Part shown: in pieces, positions 7,594 through 15,987 of the stretch
Position numbering within the stretch: the stretch's first letter is position 1
How the letters are laid out: the number at the start of each line of letters is the position of its first letter
Source of the DNA: Streptomyces sp. WM6386
Lineage (GTDB): Bacteria > Actinomycetota > Actinomycetes > Streptomycetales > Streptomycetaceae
Direction of reading: 5' to 3'
Length of the DNA: 64,000 nucleotides
Assembly (NCBI RefSeq): GCF_000972385.1
Contig: NZ_JXTE01000039.1
Coordinates: 1 to 64,000, forward strand
Notes under the pieces: generated by a model
Seen by the model: only the letters and a program-made list of their open reading frames with translations
Database searches by the model: none
Told to the model about the DNA's origin: nothing
Translations under genes and position numbers: made by a program

Positions 7594-8673
7594 TCACGCC
7601 GCCAGCCAGGACTTCAGCTGCTCCTCCGCCTCGGGGATCAGCGACACCTTGACCCGCTCGTCCACCTTGTGGGCCAGGAGGGGGTTGCCCGGGCTGTAGT
7701 TCACCGCGGGCACACCGAGCGCGCTGAAGCGGGCCACGTCCGTCCAGCCGAACTTGGGGTGGACCTCGCCGCCGACGGCCTCCACGAAGGCCGCCGCCGA
7801 CGGGTGGTTCAGGCCGGGACGCGCACCGCCCGTGTGGTCGTCCACCACGAACTCGTCCACCCCGCAGTCGGCGAAGTACTCACGGACGAACGCCTCCGCC
7901 TCCTCCTCGCTGCGGTCGGGCGCGTAGCGGAAGTTGACGGTGACCGTGCAGGTGTCGGGGATGACGTTGGTGGCCACCCCGCCCTCGATACGGACCGCGT
8001 TGAGGCCTTCGTGGTACTCCAGACCGTCCACCATCGGCTTGCGCGGCTCGTACGCCGCCAGCTTCGCCAGCACCGGCGCCGCGGCGTGGATCGCGTTCGA
8101 GCCCATCCACGCGCGCGCGGAGTGCGCCCGTTCCCCCTTGAACTTGAGCAGTACCCGGAGCGTGCCCTGGCAGCCGCCCTCGACCTGGCCGTTCGTCGGC
8201 TCCAGCAGCACGGCGAAGTCGCCGGCCAGCCACTCCGGGTGGGCCTCGGAGACGTGCTTGAGGCCGTTGAACTCGGCGGCGATCTCCTCGTTGTCGTAGA
8301 AGACGAAGGTGAGGTCGCGGTTGGGGGCCGGGACCGTCGCCGCGATACGGAGCTGGACCGCCACCCCGGACTTCATGTCACAGGTGCCGCAGCCCCACAG
8401 GTAGCCGTCCTCGTCGAGGCGCGAGGGCACGTTGTCCGCGATCGGGACCGTGTCGATGTGGCCGGCGAGGATCACCCGCTCCGCGCGGCCCAGGTTCGTA
8501 CGGGCCACGACGTTGTTGCCGTACCGGTCGACCGTCAGGTGCGGAAGCGCGCGCAGCGCGGTCTCGATCGCGTCCGCGAGCGGCTTCTCGGTGCCGCTGA
8601 CGGAGGGGAAGTCGACGAGCCGCGCGGTGAGCTGCGCGGCATCCAGCGTGAGGTCAAGCGGGGTATCGGCCAT
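7594..8673 (-). CDS. dapE: Succinyl-diaminopimelate desuccinylase
   Basis: 359 residues, M20 metallopeptidase. GHIDTVP (71-77) supplies His72 and Asp74, CGTCDMKSG (95-103) supplies the bridging Asp99, and E129-E130 are catalytic base and ligand; a C-terminal His occurs in LLAHKVDE. It releases succinate from N-succinyl-LL-diaminopimelate in the lysine and peptidoglycan pathway. The dapC-type aminotransferase that acts one step earlier is 2 kb away. ATG 8673 has only a weak ribosome site. Confidence 0.92.
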   Translation of the reverse strand: MADTPLDLTLDAAQLTARLVDFPSVSGTEKPLADAIETALRALPHLTVDRYGNNVVARTNLGRAERVILAGHIDTVPIADNVPSRLDEDGYLWGCGTCDMKSGVAVQLRIAATVPAPNRDLTFVFYDNEEIAAEFNGLKHVSEAHPEWLAGDFAVLLEPTNGQVEGGCQGTLRVLLKFKGERAHSARAWMGSNAIHAAAPVLAKLAAYEPRKPMVDGLEYHEGLNAVRIEGGVATNVIPDTCTVTVNFRYAPDRSEEEAEAFVREYFADCGVDEFVVDDHTGGARPGLNHPSAAAFVEAVGGEVHPKFGWTDVARFSALGVPAVNYSPGNPLLAHKVDERVKVSLIPEAEEQLKSWLAA

Positions 8674-8757
8674 GCCGTCGACCCTAACGCGCCGGGCTCC
8701 GCCCGCTCTGTCCACACCCGGCTCGGACACCACAGGGGCCTCCGCTACCTTGTACGG

Positions 8758-9720
8758 ATGCCAGCGCAGTCCCGCCCTCAACAGCGTCGTCGTGGCCGCT
8801 TCTTCCGTGGTCTGGCGGCCTTCGTGATTTTGTGTGCCGTCGCCGGATATCTGGTGGTTCAGTACATCACCGCGGGCACGGGTGCGCCGGGCTGCAAGGT
8901 CGTCTCGGGCAGAGATGACGGGGTGGCGTACGAGTTCACGCCGGAGCAGGCGGTGAACGCGGCGACGATCACGGCCGTCGGCACCGGGCGCGGGCTGCCC
9001 GAGCGGGCGGTGGCGATCGCGCTGGCGACCGCGCTCCAGGAGTCGGGCCTGCGCAACATCACCCATGGCGACCGGGACTCTCTCGGCCTCTTCCAGCAGC
9101 GGCCCTCGCAGGGCTGGGGCACGGAGAAGCAGATCATGGACCCGACGTACGCGGCCGGGGAGTTCTACGAGCATCTGGTCAAGGTGGACGGCTACACGAA
9201 GCTGCCGCTCACCGAGGCAGCCCAGCGTGTGCAGCGCAGCGGCTACCCGGAGGCGTACGCCAAGCACGAGCCGGACGCGACGGTGCTCGCCGCCGCCCTC
9301 ACCGGGGCCTCGGCGGCCGCGCTGACCTGCGACGGCCGCTCGGGGGAGGCCCTCGCGGCGGGTCCGGAAGGGGTGCGCGAGGCGCTCGTACGGGACTTCG
9401 GCGGGGACGCGCTGGACACCACCGCCAAGGAGGTGGGGGCCGCCGAGGCGACGCCCGCTCCGCAGGCCACGGTGTCCGGACGGACCGTGACCGTGCCCGT
9501 GACCGGCGCCGGCAAGGGCCGCAGCGGCCAGGAGCGCGGCTGGCAGCTCGCGCACTGGGCGGTGGCCAACGCTTCCGCGCTGCACATCGAGCGGGTCACG
9601 TACGCCGGGCGGGAGTGGACCGCGGGGAACACCCGGAGCGAGTGGCGGGCGATGTCGTCGGAGGGAACCGGCGGGGCGGAGAAGGGCACGGGAGCCGTGC
9701 GGATCCTGACTGCTCAGTAG
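8758..9720 (+). CDS. Membrane-anchored extracellular lysozyme-like protein of unknown function
   Basis: 320 residues. A basic N-terminus (RRRGR) and a membrane helix at about 17-37 place the rest outside the cell. Residues 85-140 carry ALATALQESGLRN, DRDSLGLFQQRPSQGWG and MDPTYAAGEFY, a pattern found in actinobacterial proteins with a lysozyme/transglycosylase-like fold (E95 is the candidate acid). The tail is Ala/Thr-rich. Genome annotations sometimes call relatives heavy-metal transporters, which nothing here supports. TACCTT lies about 8 bases before ATG, so the mRNA may be nearly leaderless. It diverges from dapE by 84 bp. Confidence 0.72.
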   Translation: MPAQSRPQQRRRGRFFRGLAAFVILCAVAGYLVVQYITAGTGAPGCKVVSGRDDGVAYEFTPEQAVNAATITAVGTGRGLPERAVAIALATALQESGLRNITHGDRDSLGLFQQRPSQGWGTEKQIMDPTYAAGEFYEHLVKVDGYTKLPLTEAAQRVQRSGYPEAYAKHEPDATVLAAALTGASAAALTCDGRSGEALAAGPEGVREALVRDFGGDALDTTAKEVGAAEATPAPQATVSGRTVTVPVTGAGKGRSGQERGWQLAHWAVANASALHIERVTYAGREWTAGNTRSEWRAMSSEGTGGAEKGTGAVRILTAQ

Positions 9721-9864
9721 TACGGACGATCACCCGCAGGGGTTACGCATGGCCGCCACGGACGGCGGTGTGCGCAGGTTTTCGCGCAGTCACCCTCGCA
9801 TTCGCCAAAACCCTTGAGAACAAAGGGCTGTAAGGATTCGGCACACTTTCCGACCGGACACCTT

Positions 9865-9892
9865 TTGACCGTTTTTATCCGCAGCCGATAAT
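9865..9892 (+). promoter_or_regulatory. Candidate vegetative promoter for the small secreted protein gene
   Basis: TTGACC (9865-9870) and GATAAT (9887-9892) with a 16-bp spacer in a locally AT-rich stretch. It predicts a 5' leader of about 130 bases. The rest of 9721-10030 shows no other clear element apart from the minus-strand small ORF. Confidence 0.5.
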
Positions 9893-10006
9893 GCGACGCA
9901 TTGCCAACTCTTTACGTTGGGCCGCCGCAACCTTCGCGGGCTTCGAGCGGTAGTCACTGCGTCCGAGCCCGGTGATCAACTGCCGGACACGGTCGGACAC
10001 TTCCAT
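9875..10006 (-). CDS. Possible 43-residue basic protein antisense to a leader region
   Basis: ATG 10006 has a good GGGAG ribosome site 6 bases upstream and ends at TAA 9875. The product starts MEVSDRVRQLITGLGRSDYR and is strongly basic and soluble. Its start lies only 24 bp from the plus-strand start at 10031, and its stop falls inside the plus-strand promoter. It would therefore be transcribed from inside the neighbouring gene. Third-position GC is lower than in neighbours. I do not recognise it; it may be a real small protein or chance. Confidence 0.35.
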   Translation of the reverse strand: MEVSDRVRQLITGLGRSDYRSKPAKVAAAQRKELAMRRIIGCG

Positions 10007-10030
10007 GTTCTCTCCCGTCAAAGGAGCATC

Positions 10031-10477
10031 ATGTCCCTCCCCCTGACCCGCAGGATCGCCCGTGCCGCGCTGCTCGTCGCTGCGGGAGCGGCAGCCGGGG
10101 TCGGTGCGGCCGGCTCCGCCAGTGCGGCCCCCGCCGAACTGCCCACCTCGAACCTCGGCGGGCTGACCGCCCTGGACGGGGCGAGCGTCGGCAACACCGT
10201 CGACGGCGCGGCGCAGAACGCCACCGGGCTCGCGGGCAACACCGGTGGCAACGCGGTCAAGAAGGCGGTTCCGACCGCCGGCAAGACCAGTGGCAAGGTC
10301 GCGAAGAAGGCGGCCCCGGCCGCGCAGCAGACGGCAGGCGACGCGGCGGGCTCCGCCGGGGACATCCTGGGTGACACGACGTCCACCGCGACGAAGGGCG
10401 GTCTGCCGACGGACTCCCTCACCAAGGGTGGCCTGCCGACCGAGTCCCTTCCGGTGAAGAGCCTCCCGCTCGGCTGA
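10031..10477 (+). CDS. Small secreted Ala/Gly/Lys-rich protein, function unknown
   Basis: 148 residues with an AAGGAG ribosome site. A clear Sec signal peptide (basic RRIAR, hydrophobic core, ASA-AP cleavage near 33) precedes a low-complexity chain. Conserved-looking pieces are LGGLTALDGASVGNTVDG and a Lys-rich middle (KKAVPTAGKTSGKVAKKA). The C-terminus repeats KGGLPT[DE]S. A cell-surface or wall-associated role is likely from localisation only. A strong terminator follows. Confidence 0.75.
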   Translation: MSLPLTRRIARAALLVAAGAAAGVGAAGSASAAPAELPTSNLGGLTALDGASVGNTVDGAAQNATGLAGNTGGNAVKKAVPTAGKTSGKVAKKAAPAAQQTAGDAAGSAGDILGDTTSTATKGGLPTDSLTKGGLPTESLPVKSLPLG

Positions 10478-10487
10478 CGTCCGGCTG

Positions 10488-10535
10488 ATACGGCGATGGG
10501 GCCCAGGGTTGTCTCCCTGGGCCCCATCGCCGTAT
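10488..10535. terminator. Long perfect bidirectional terminator hairpin
   Basis: A 21-bp perfect stem (10488-10508 and 10515-10535; arms begin ATACGGCGATGGGG) with the 6-base loop TTGTCT. It lies between the convergent secreted-protein gene and dapC. Confidence 0.92.
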
Positions 10536-10544
10536 GCGCAACGG

Positions 10545-11639
10545 TTACGCGAGCCGCTCCACGGCCGCCCGCACCCGTTCGTCCGTCGCCGTGAGGGCCA
10601 CGCGGACGAACTGCTCGCCAGCCGCGCCGTAGAAGTCACCCGGGGCCACGAGGATGCCCAGGTCGGCCAGGTGGGCGACCGTGGTCCAGCAGGACTCGCC
10701 ACGGGTGGCCCAGAGGTAGAGGCTGGCCTCGCTGTGCTCGATGCGGAAGCCGTGGGCCTCCAGGGCCCCGCGCAGGGCCTTGCGACGGGCCGTGTAGCGC
10801 TCGCGCTGGACGCGGACGTGTTCGTCGTCGCCGAGGGCCGCCACCACCGCCGCCTGGGTCGGCGCCGCCGTCATCATGCCGCCGTGCTTGCGGATCTCCA
10901 GGAGGGGGCCCAGGACCGCCGGGTCGCCGGCCAGGAACGCGGCGCGGTAACCCGCCAGGTTCGAGCGCTTCGACAGGGAGTGGACCGCGACGATGCCGTC
11001 GTAGGAGCCGCCGTTGACGTCCGGGTGCAGGACCGAGACCGGGTCGGCCTCCCAGCCGAGCTCCAGGTAGCACTCGTCGGAGAAGACGAGCACCCCGTGC
11101 TCGCGGGCCCAGGCCACGATCCGGGTGAGCTCTTCCTTGCCCAGCACCTTGCCCGTCGGATTCGACGGGGAGTTGAGCCACAGGAGCTTCAGGCCCTCGG
11201 GGTCCAGCTGTGTCGGGTCGTCGTAGACCTCGTACTCGGCGCGCGCCAGACGGGCGCCGACCTCGTACGTCGGGTAGGCCAGGCGCGGATAGGCGACACG
11301 GTCGCCGGGGCCGAGGCCCAGCTGCGTGGGGAGCCAGGCGACCAGTTCCTTGGAGCCGACGATGGGCAGGACGTGCTTGTGCGTCACCTCGCGGGCGCCC
11401 AGGCGACGCTCCACCCAGCCCGTGATCGCGTCACGCAGCGCCGGCGTGCCCCAGACCGTCGGATAGCCCGGTGAGTCCGCCGCGTCGACGAGCGCCTTCT
11501 GGATCAGGTCGGGAACCGGGTCGACCGGGGTGCCGACGGACAGGTCGACGATGCCGCCGGGGTGCGCGAGAGCCGTCTTCTTGTACGGCTCGAGCTTGTC
11601 CCAGGGGAAGGTGGGGAGACGGTCGGAGACTGCGGACAC
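10545..11639 (-). CDS. dapC: Succinyldiaminopimelate aminotransferase (DapC-type, PLP)
   Basis: 364 residues, class I/II aminotransferase: NSPSNPTG (156-163), SDECY (187-191) and PLP lysine K224 in SLSKRSNLAGYR. It converts N-succinyl-2-amino-6-ketopimelate to N-succinyl-LL-DAP, the substrate of the nearby dapE product. The GTG start (VSAVSDRLPTF) has a weak ribosome site. fdxA upstream is on the same strand and separated by a terminator-like hairpin, as is common in actinobacteria. Confidence 0.9.
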   Translation of the reverse strand: MSAVSDRLPTFPWDKLEPYKKTALAHPGGIVDLSVGTPVDPVPDLIQKALVDAADSPGYPTVWGTPALRDAITGWVERRLGAREVTHKHVLPIVGSKELVAWLPTQLGLGPGDRVAYPRLAYPTYEVGARLARAEYEVYDDPTQLDPEGLKLLWLNSPSNPTGKVLGKEELTRIVAWAREHGVLVFSDECYLELGWEADPVSVLHPDVNGGSYDGIVAVHSLSKRSNLAGYRAAFLAGDPAVLGPLLEIRKHGGMMTAAPTQAAVVAALGDDEHVRVQRERYTARRKALRGALEAHGFRIEHSEASLYLWATRGESCWTTVAHLADLGILVAPGDFYGAAGEQFVRVALTATDERVRAAVERLA

Positions 11640-11680
11640 GGTGTCTGGCTCACTTTCTGGTACAGCACTCGTACGGCAAA

Positions 11681-11734
11681 CGCCTCGGTCCCGCACAGCG
11701 ATCAGAGGTGATCGAGCCGTACGGGACCGAGGCG
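11681..11734. terminator. Nested hairpin between fdxA and dapC
   Basis: The outer perfect 13-bp stem CGCCTCGGTCCCG / CGGGACCGAGGCG encloses 28 bases that contain a second hairpin (CGATCA-GAGG-TGATCG). It follows fdxA on the minus strand and may terminate or attenuate read-through into dapC. Confidence 0.75.
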
Positions 11735-11755
11735 GCGCGCGGGTGCGGGCCGCTC

Positions 11756-12076
11756 TTACTGGTTCTGCGGCGGCAGTCCGGCCACGAAGGGGTGGTCGCG
11801 CTCGATCAGGCCCAGCTTGCTGGCACCGCCCGGGGAGCCGAGCTCGTCGAAGAACTCGACGTTCGCCTTGTAGTAGTCCTTCCACTCCTCCGGAGTGTCG
11901 TCTTCGTAGAAGATCGCCTCGACCGGGCAGACCGGCTCACAGGCACCACAGTCGACGCATTCGTCCGGGTGGATGTACAAGGACCTGGAGCCCTCGTAGA
12001 TGCAGTCGACCGGGCACTCTTCGATGCACGCCTTGTCCTTCACGTCGACACAAGGCTGCGCGATGACGTAGGTCAC
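11756..12076 (-). CDS. fdxA: 7Fe ferredoxin
   Basis: 106 residues, GTG start with GAGGAA upstream. The cysteine pattern C9, C17, C21, C25, C40, C43, C46, C50 fits the [3Fe-4S]/[4Fe-4S] ferredoxins of the Azotobacter FdI type (offset +1). C9/C17/C50 would bind the 3Fe cluster and C21/C40/C43/C46 the 4Fe cluster. It is a soluble low-potential electron carrier. The conserved fdxA-dapC neighbourhood supports the call. Confidence 0.95.
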   Translation of the reverse strand: MTYVIAQPCVDVKDKACIEECPVDCIYEGSRSLYIHPDECVDCGACEPVCPVEAIFYEDDTPEEWKDYYKANVEFFDELGSPGGASKLGLIERDHPFVAGLPPQNQ

Positions 12077-12216
12077 GCTGTCGTTCCTCCTCGATAGGGC
12101 GCTGGCGGGCCTCCTCAGGCCCTGCCGCCTGGCGCGCGGGAGCGCGGCGTCGTCGATGCCCGCCCCTAGTATCTCCGTTCTTGGGCATGATCCGAACAGG
12201 AGGGGTGAACTGACCT

Positions 12217-13245
12217 GTGGAAATCTCTGCGACGGGGCGCCTTGAGGTCCGTATCACCGCTGCTGACGTGGGTAAACGGGTCTCGGTACGCCGCATGAAC
12301 GATCCTGCGGTTCCGGGTGAGAAGTTCACCGACACGGTGGGTGTTCTCGCATCCTGGGACAACGGTGTGCTGCTGATCACACGGAAGAGTGGCGAGACCG
12401 TCCACATCGCGGAATCCTCGCTGGTCGCGGGCAAGGTGGTGCCGAGCGCCCCGGCCCGCCGCCGGGGACCCTCCGCCTCCTACCAGGAACTCGCGCATGT
12501 CTCCACGCGCGCGTGGCGGCCGGTGGAGAGCGAGCGGCTGGGCGAGTGGGAGCTGCGGGCCGCGTCGGGGTTCACCCGGCGGGCCAACTCGGTGCTTCCG
12601 ATCGGCGACCCGGGGATACCGCTGGACGGGGCGCTGGAGGCCGTACGGCGCTGGTACGGCGAGCGTGGGCTGCCGGCGTACATCCAGACCGCCACCGGCG
12701 CCGAGGGCACGCAGGAGCTGCTGTGCGCGGAGCTGGAGCGGCGGGGGTGGGAGCGCGAGGTGACCGCCGAGCTGTGGATCGGCGCGCTGGCCCCGGTCGC
12801 CGACCGGGCCGAGGCGGACGAGGTTCTGCTGGCCCGCGACGCGGACGAGGCCTGGCTCGCCCGGTATCAGCGCAAGGGGGTGAGCGAGGTGGCGCTGAAG
12901 GTGCTGGGGAGCGGTCCTTCGGTGTGGTTCGCCACTGTGCCGGGTTCCTCCGACGGGGCGGCTCCCGCCGCCATCGGGCGGTGTGTCGTCGACGGGCGGT
13001 GGGCCTCCTTCTCCGCCGTCGAGGTGGATCCCGAACAGCGGCGGCGCGGGCTGGCCACCACGGTGATGGCCGCGCTGGCCCGGCGGGCGCTCGACGAGGG
13101 CGCGTCCGCCGCATGGCTCCAGGTCGAGTCGGACAACACGGGCGCGCGGGCGCTGTACGCCGGGATGGGCTTCGCGGCGCATCACGCGTACCACCACTAC
13201 CGGGAACCGGCGGGTCCCGGCAGCGGCCGGTACGGATCATCGTGA
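12217..13245 (+). CDS. GNAT acetyltransferase with N-terminal SH3-like domain (Rv0428c-like)
   Basis: 342 residues, GTG start 13 bases after AGGAGGGG. Residues 1-85 form a beta-rich domain (GKRVSVRRM...DTVGVLASWDNGVLLITRKSGE). The C-terminal GNAT domain has the acetyl-CoA loop VDPEQRRRGLATTVM (about 273-287) and a typical ESDNTGARALYAGMGF end. Relatives are annotated as possible histone acetyltransferases; the acceptor is unknown. Its stop overlaps the next start by 4 bases, so the two genes are coupled. Confidence 0.82.
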   Translation: MEISATGRLEVRITAADVGKRVSVRRMNDPAVPGEKFTDTVGVLASWDNGVLLITRKSGETVHIAESSLVAGKVVPSAPARRRGPSASYQELAHVSTRAWRPVESERLGEWELRAASGFTRRANSVLPIGDPGIPLDGALEAVRRWYGERGLPAYIQTATGAEGTQELLCAELERRGWEREVTAELWIGALAPVADRAEADEVLLARDADEAWLARYQRKGVSEVALKVLGSGPSVWFATVPGSSDGAAPAAIGRCVVDGRWASFSAVEVDPEQRRRGLATTVMAALARRALDEGASAAWLQVESDNTGARALYAGMGFAAHHAYHHYREPAGPGSGRYGSS

Positions 13246-14114
13246 CCGGGCACGAGCCAGCTATGCGTCCCCTCTACCCCCCACCCCCGGAACGCTCCGC
13301 CGAACTGCGCCGGCGGTTCGCCGAAGAGGCGCGGTCCGAGCGGCCCGATCTGTCGTTGCTGTGTCTGCTGGTGGGCGCGGAGGCGGACGGGACGCTGGAC
13401 GAGGCGGGCATGGACGCGGCGCAGATCGAACTGGACCGGCTGGCGGGGCAGCTGCCCTTCCGGCCCGGCGGGCCGCGGTCCTGGGCGGTGTCCCTGCGGG
13501 AGCTGCTCGGGGAGCGGTTCGGTTTCCGTGGCTCCCCCGGCGACTATCAGCGGCTGGAGTCCTCGCTGCTGCACTCGGTGCTGCTGCGGAGGCGGGGGCT
13601 GCCCATCCTGCTGTCCGTGGTGTGGATGGAGGTGGCTCGGCGGGCGGGGGCTCATGTGTACGGGGTCGCGCTGCCGGGGCATTTCGTCGTCGGGTTCGGG
13701 GCGGAGGAGGAGCAGGTGCTCGCCGATCCGTTCGACGGGGGGCGGGTGTTGAGCGGGCCCGACGCGGAGTTGTTGGTGGCGGGGGCGACGGGGGCTCCGC
13801 TGCAGCCGTCGATGTTGACGCCGGCTGATCCTCTCGATGTGGTGCTGCGGATTCTGAACAACGTGCGGGCGTGGGCGGTGGCTCGGCCGGAGCGGTCGGA
13901 TGTGGCGTTGTGGGCGGTGGAGTTGGGGCTGCTGTTGCCTTCGCATCCGGCACGGCTTCGGTATGAGCGGGCTCAGTTGTTGGTACAGCGCGGGGATTTT
14001 CTCACCGGGGCCACGGAGTTGGACGCGTACGCGGATGTGGTGGAGGCCGTGGATGAGTCCGCTGCGCATCGTGTTCGACAGCAGGCGCATGCCGCGCGAG
14101 CAATGTTGAACTGA
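13242..14114 (+). CDS. SirB1-type transglutaminase-like protein with TPR-like C-terminus
   Basis: 290 residues from the GTG that overlaps the GNAT stop (GTGA); ATG 13263 is an alternative. The SirB1/transglutaminase-like core includes LLHSVLLRRRGLPILLSVVWMEVARRAG and VYGVALPGHFVVGFG, keeping the His of the family triad. The usual Cys position is not evident, so it may be non-catalytic. The C-terminal 80 residues are helical and TPR-like. Its role is unknown. Confidence 0.75.
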   Translation: MTGHEPAMRPLYPPPPERSAELRRRFAEEARSERPDLSLLCLLVGAEADGTLDEAGMDAAQIELDRLAGQLPFRPGGPRSWAVSLRELLGERFGFRGSPGDYQRLESSLLHSVLLRRRGLPILLSVVWMEVARRAGAHVYGVALPGHFVVGFGAEEEQVLADPFDGGRVLSGPDAELLVAGATGAPLQPSMLTPADPLDVVLRILNNVRAWAVARPERSDVALWAVELGLLLPSHPARLRYERAQLLVQRGDFLTGATELDAYADVVEAVDESAAHRVRQQAHAARAMLN

Positions 14115-14126
14115 TGGTCGTGAAGC

Positions 14127-14170
14127 GGCTGCGGGTGCTTCGTGGCTTGTCGCGCAGTTCCCCGCGCCCC
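14127..14170. repeat. Dispersed Streptomyces repeat, copy 1 of 3
   Basis: Contains GCTGCGGGTGCTTCGTGGC, TTGTCGCGCAGTTCCCCGCG and CCCCTGAAGGGGC. Its reverse complement matches copies at 39463-39508 and, interrupted, 61925-61990. It lies between the convergent SirB1-like and response-regulator genes, so it may help terminate both. Confidence 0.8.
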
Positions 14171-14180
14171 TGAAGGGGCG

Positions 14181-14795
14181 CTACAGCCAGCCTTTTTCTC
14201 TTGCCAGGCGTGCTGCTTCCGCCCTGTTGCGTACCGCCAGTTTCTGGATCGCCGTCGAGAGGTAGTTGCGGACCGTCCCCTGGGACAGGTGGAGCTTGGT
14301 CGCCAACTCGGCGTTCGTCGAGCCGTCCTCCGCCGCCCTCAGAACCTCACGCTCGCGATCGGTCAACGGGTTCGCGCCGTCCGCCAGAGCCGCTGCCGCC
14401 AGCGTCGCGTCGATGACCCTCTCCCCCGCCAGGACCTTCCGTACCGCCTGCGCGAGTTGGGCCGCGGGGGCGTCCTTGACCAGGAACGCGTCGGCGCCGG
14501 CCTCCATCGCGCTGCGGAGGTAGCCGGGGCGGCCGAAGGTGGTGAGGACGACCAGCTTGACCGCCGGGAATTCCTTGTGGACCTGGGCCGCCGCCTCGAT
14601 GCCCGTGGCGCCCGGCATCTCGATGTCCAGGAGGGCCACGTCGACGTCGTGGGCGCGGACCGCGGCCAGCACCTCGTCGCCGCGGGCCACCTGGGCGACG
14701 ACCTCGATGTCGTCCTCCAGACCGAGGAGGGCGGCGAGTGCCTCGCGGACCATCGACTGGTCCTCGGCGAGGAGGACCTTGATCGTAGGGCTCAT
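14181..14795 (-). CDS. NarL/DesR-type response regulator
   Basis: 204 residues. Receiver: E11-D12, phospho-acceptor D57 (LLDIEMPG) and K in FLVKDA. A LuxR-type HTH lies at about 140-200 (LTDREREVLRAAEDGSTNAELATKL...GTVRNYL). The ATG overlaps the kinase stop by 4 bases. As in B. subtilis desKR and yvfTU, it probably controls the adjoining ABC exporter. Confidence 0.93.
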   Translation of the reverse strand: MSPTIKVLLAEDQSMVREALAALLGLEDDIEVVAQVARGDEVLAAVRAHDVDVALLDIEMPGATGIEAAAQVHKEFPAVKLVVLTTFGRPGYLRSAMEAGADAFLVKDAPAAQLAQAVRKVLAGERVIDATLAAAALADGANPLTDREREVLRAAEDGSTNAELATKLHLSQGTVRNYLSTAIQKLAVRNRAEAARLAREKGWL

Positions 14796-15982
14796 GCGCC
14801 GGATCCTACGGGCGCCGACGCGGCGGCGAGGACTCGGGCGACCAGGCGGAACCCGTGCTTCGTACGGCCCGCCTCCAGGGTGCCGCCCGCCTTCTCCAGG
14901 CGTTCGGTCAGGCCCGTCAGACCGTTGCCGGGGCCCTTGCCCGAGCCTCCCGAGCCGTTGTCCTCGACGGAGAGTTCCAGCACCGGTCCGTCGAGGGTCT
15001 GGCGCCGCAGGACCTCGATCGTGCAGCGGGTCGCGCCGCTGTGCCGTACGACGTTGGTGACCGCCTCGCGCAGCGCCCAGGCGAGGGCGGCCTCGCTGTC
15101 CTCGGGGACGCCGTCGAGGTCGGGTTCGGCGGGCACTTCCGCGGTGACGTCGGCCGCGGTCAAGGCGACCTGTGCGCCGGCGAGTTCGTCTGACAGGCGG
15201 GCGCGCCGGTAGCCGGAGACGGCCGCGCGGACGTCGACCAGGGCCTGGCGGCTGACCTGTTCGATGTCGGCGACCTGCTGGGCCGCCTTGTCGGGGTGGG
15301 CGGGGAGCATCCGGCCCGCGAGCTCGCTCTTGAGGGTGATCAGCGAGAGCGAGTGGCCGAGGAGGTCGTGCAGGTCCCTGGCCAGGCGCAACCGCTCCTC
15401 GTTCGCGGCCAGTTGGGCCACCGTCGCGCGGGCCTTGCGCAACTCTACGGTCGTCCGCACCAGTTGCTTCACGCCCATCATCGCGAAGCCCAGGAGCAGC
15501 ACCACCAGGATCAGGCTCCAGTCGTCCGAGCCCACGTGCAGGCCGACCAGGACCATCGCGAGGGTGTTCGCTCCGACCGCCCAGTACGCGATCCGCTGCG
15601 GCAGAGTGGCGCCGCACGTGACGGAGACGTACACGAACAGACCGAGCCAGGCGCCGCCGAGGCTGAGGCACAGGACCACCGCGAGCGTGCCGAGCAGGAC
15701 GACCAGGGCGCCGACCGCCGGTCCGGAGAACGGCCGGCCCATGTTCCGGAAGACCAGGGTCAGATAGACGCCGGTGAAGGAGAGCAGGGCCACCCAGCCG
15801 GCCGTGGTCGCGGCCGTCGAATGGTCGCCCGAATTGAGGTCCTGCACCGGTGAACCGAGGAAGACCAGCCAGGGCAGTATCCAGACCAGCTTGCGCACCG
15901 CGTCCGCCCGGTTGCGGGGCGCCTGGCCCACCCGGATCGAGTTCTCCGCCCGGAGCTCCGCGGGCAGCCCGTCGTCGGTCAT
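14792..15982 (-). CDS. DesK-type sensor histidine kinase
   Basis: 396 residues from ATG 15982; GTG 15991, which overlaps the permease stop, is an alternative. Five to six membrane helices (about 30-165) come with almost no extracellular loop, so it probably senses the membrane. The HisKA_3 dimerisation motif with the phospho-His is RLARDLHDLLGHSLSLI. HATPase N and G boxes are EAVTNVVRHSG and VEDNGSGG...GNGLTGL. It is coupled to the response-regulator gene downstream and the ABC permease gene upstream. Confidence 0.92.
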   Translation of the reverse strand: MTDDGLPAELRAENSIRVGQAPRNRADAVRKLVWILPWLVFLGSPVQDLNSGDHSTAATTAGWVALLSFTGVYLTLVFRNMGRPFSGPAVGALVVLLGTLAVVLCLSLGGAWLGLFVYVSVTCGATLPQRIAYWAVGANTLAMVLVGLHVGSDDWSLILVVLLLGFAMMGVKQLVRTTVELRKARATVAQLAANEERLRLARDLHDLLGHSLSLITLKSELAGRMLPAHPDKAAQQVADIEQVSRQALVDVRAAVSGYRRARLSDELAGAQVALTAADVTAEVPAEPDLDGVPEDSEAALAWALREAVTNVVRHSGATRCTIEVLRRQTLDGPVLELSVEDNGSGGSGKGPGNGLTGLTERLEKAGGTLEAGRTKHGFRLVARVLAAASAPVGSGA

Positions 15983-15987
15983 CGTCC

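Noticed and set aside
9891..9953. 20-codon plus-strand ORF (MRRIANSLRW...) with a TTA codon in the secreted-protein leader
   Set aside because: Starts inside the proposed -10 box and has no ribosome site; too short to support.
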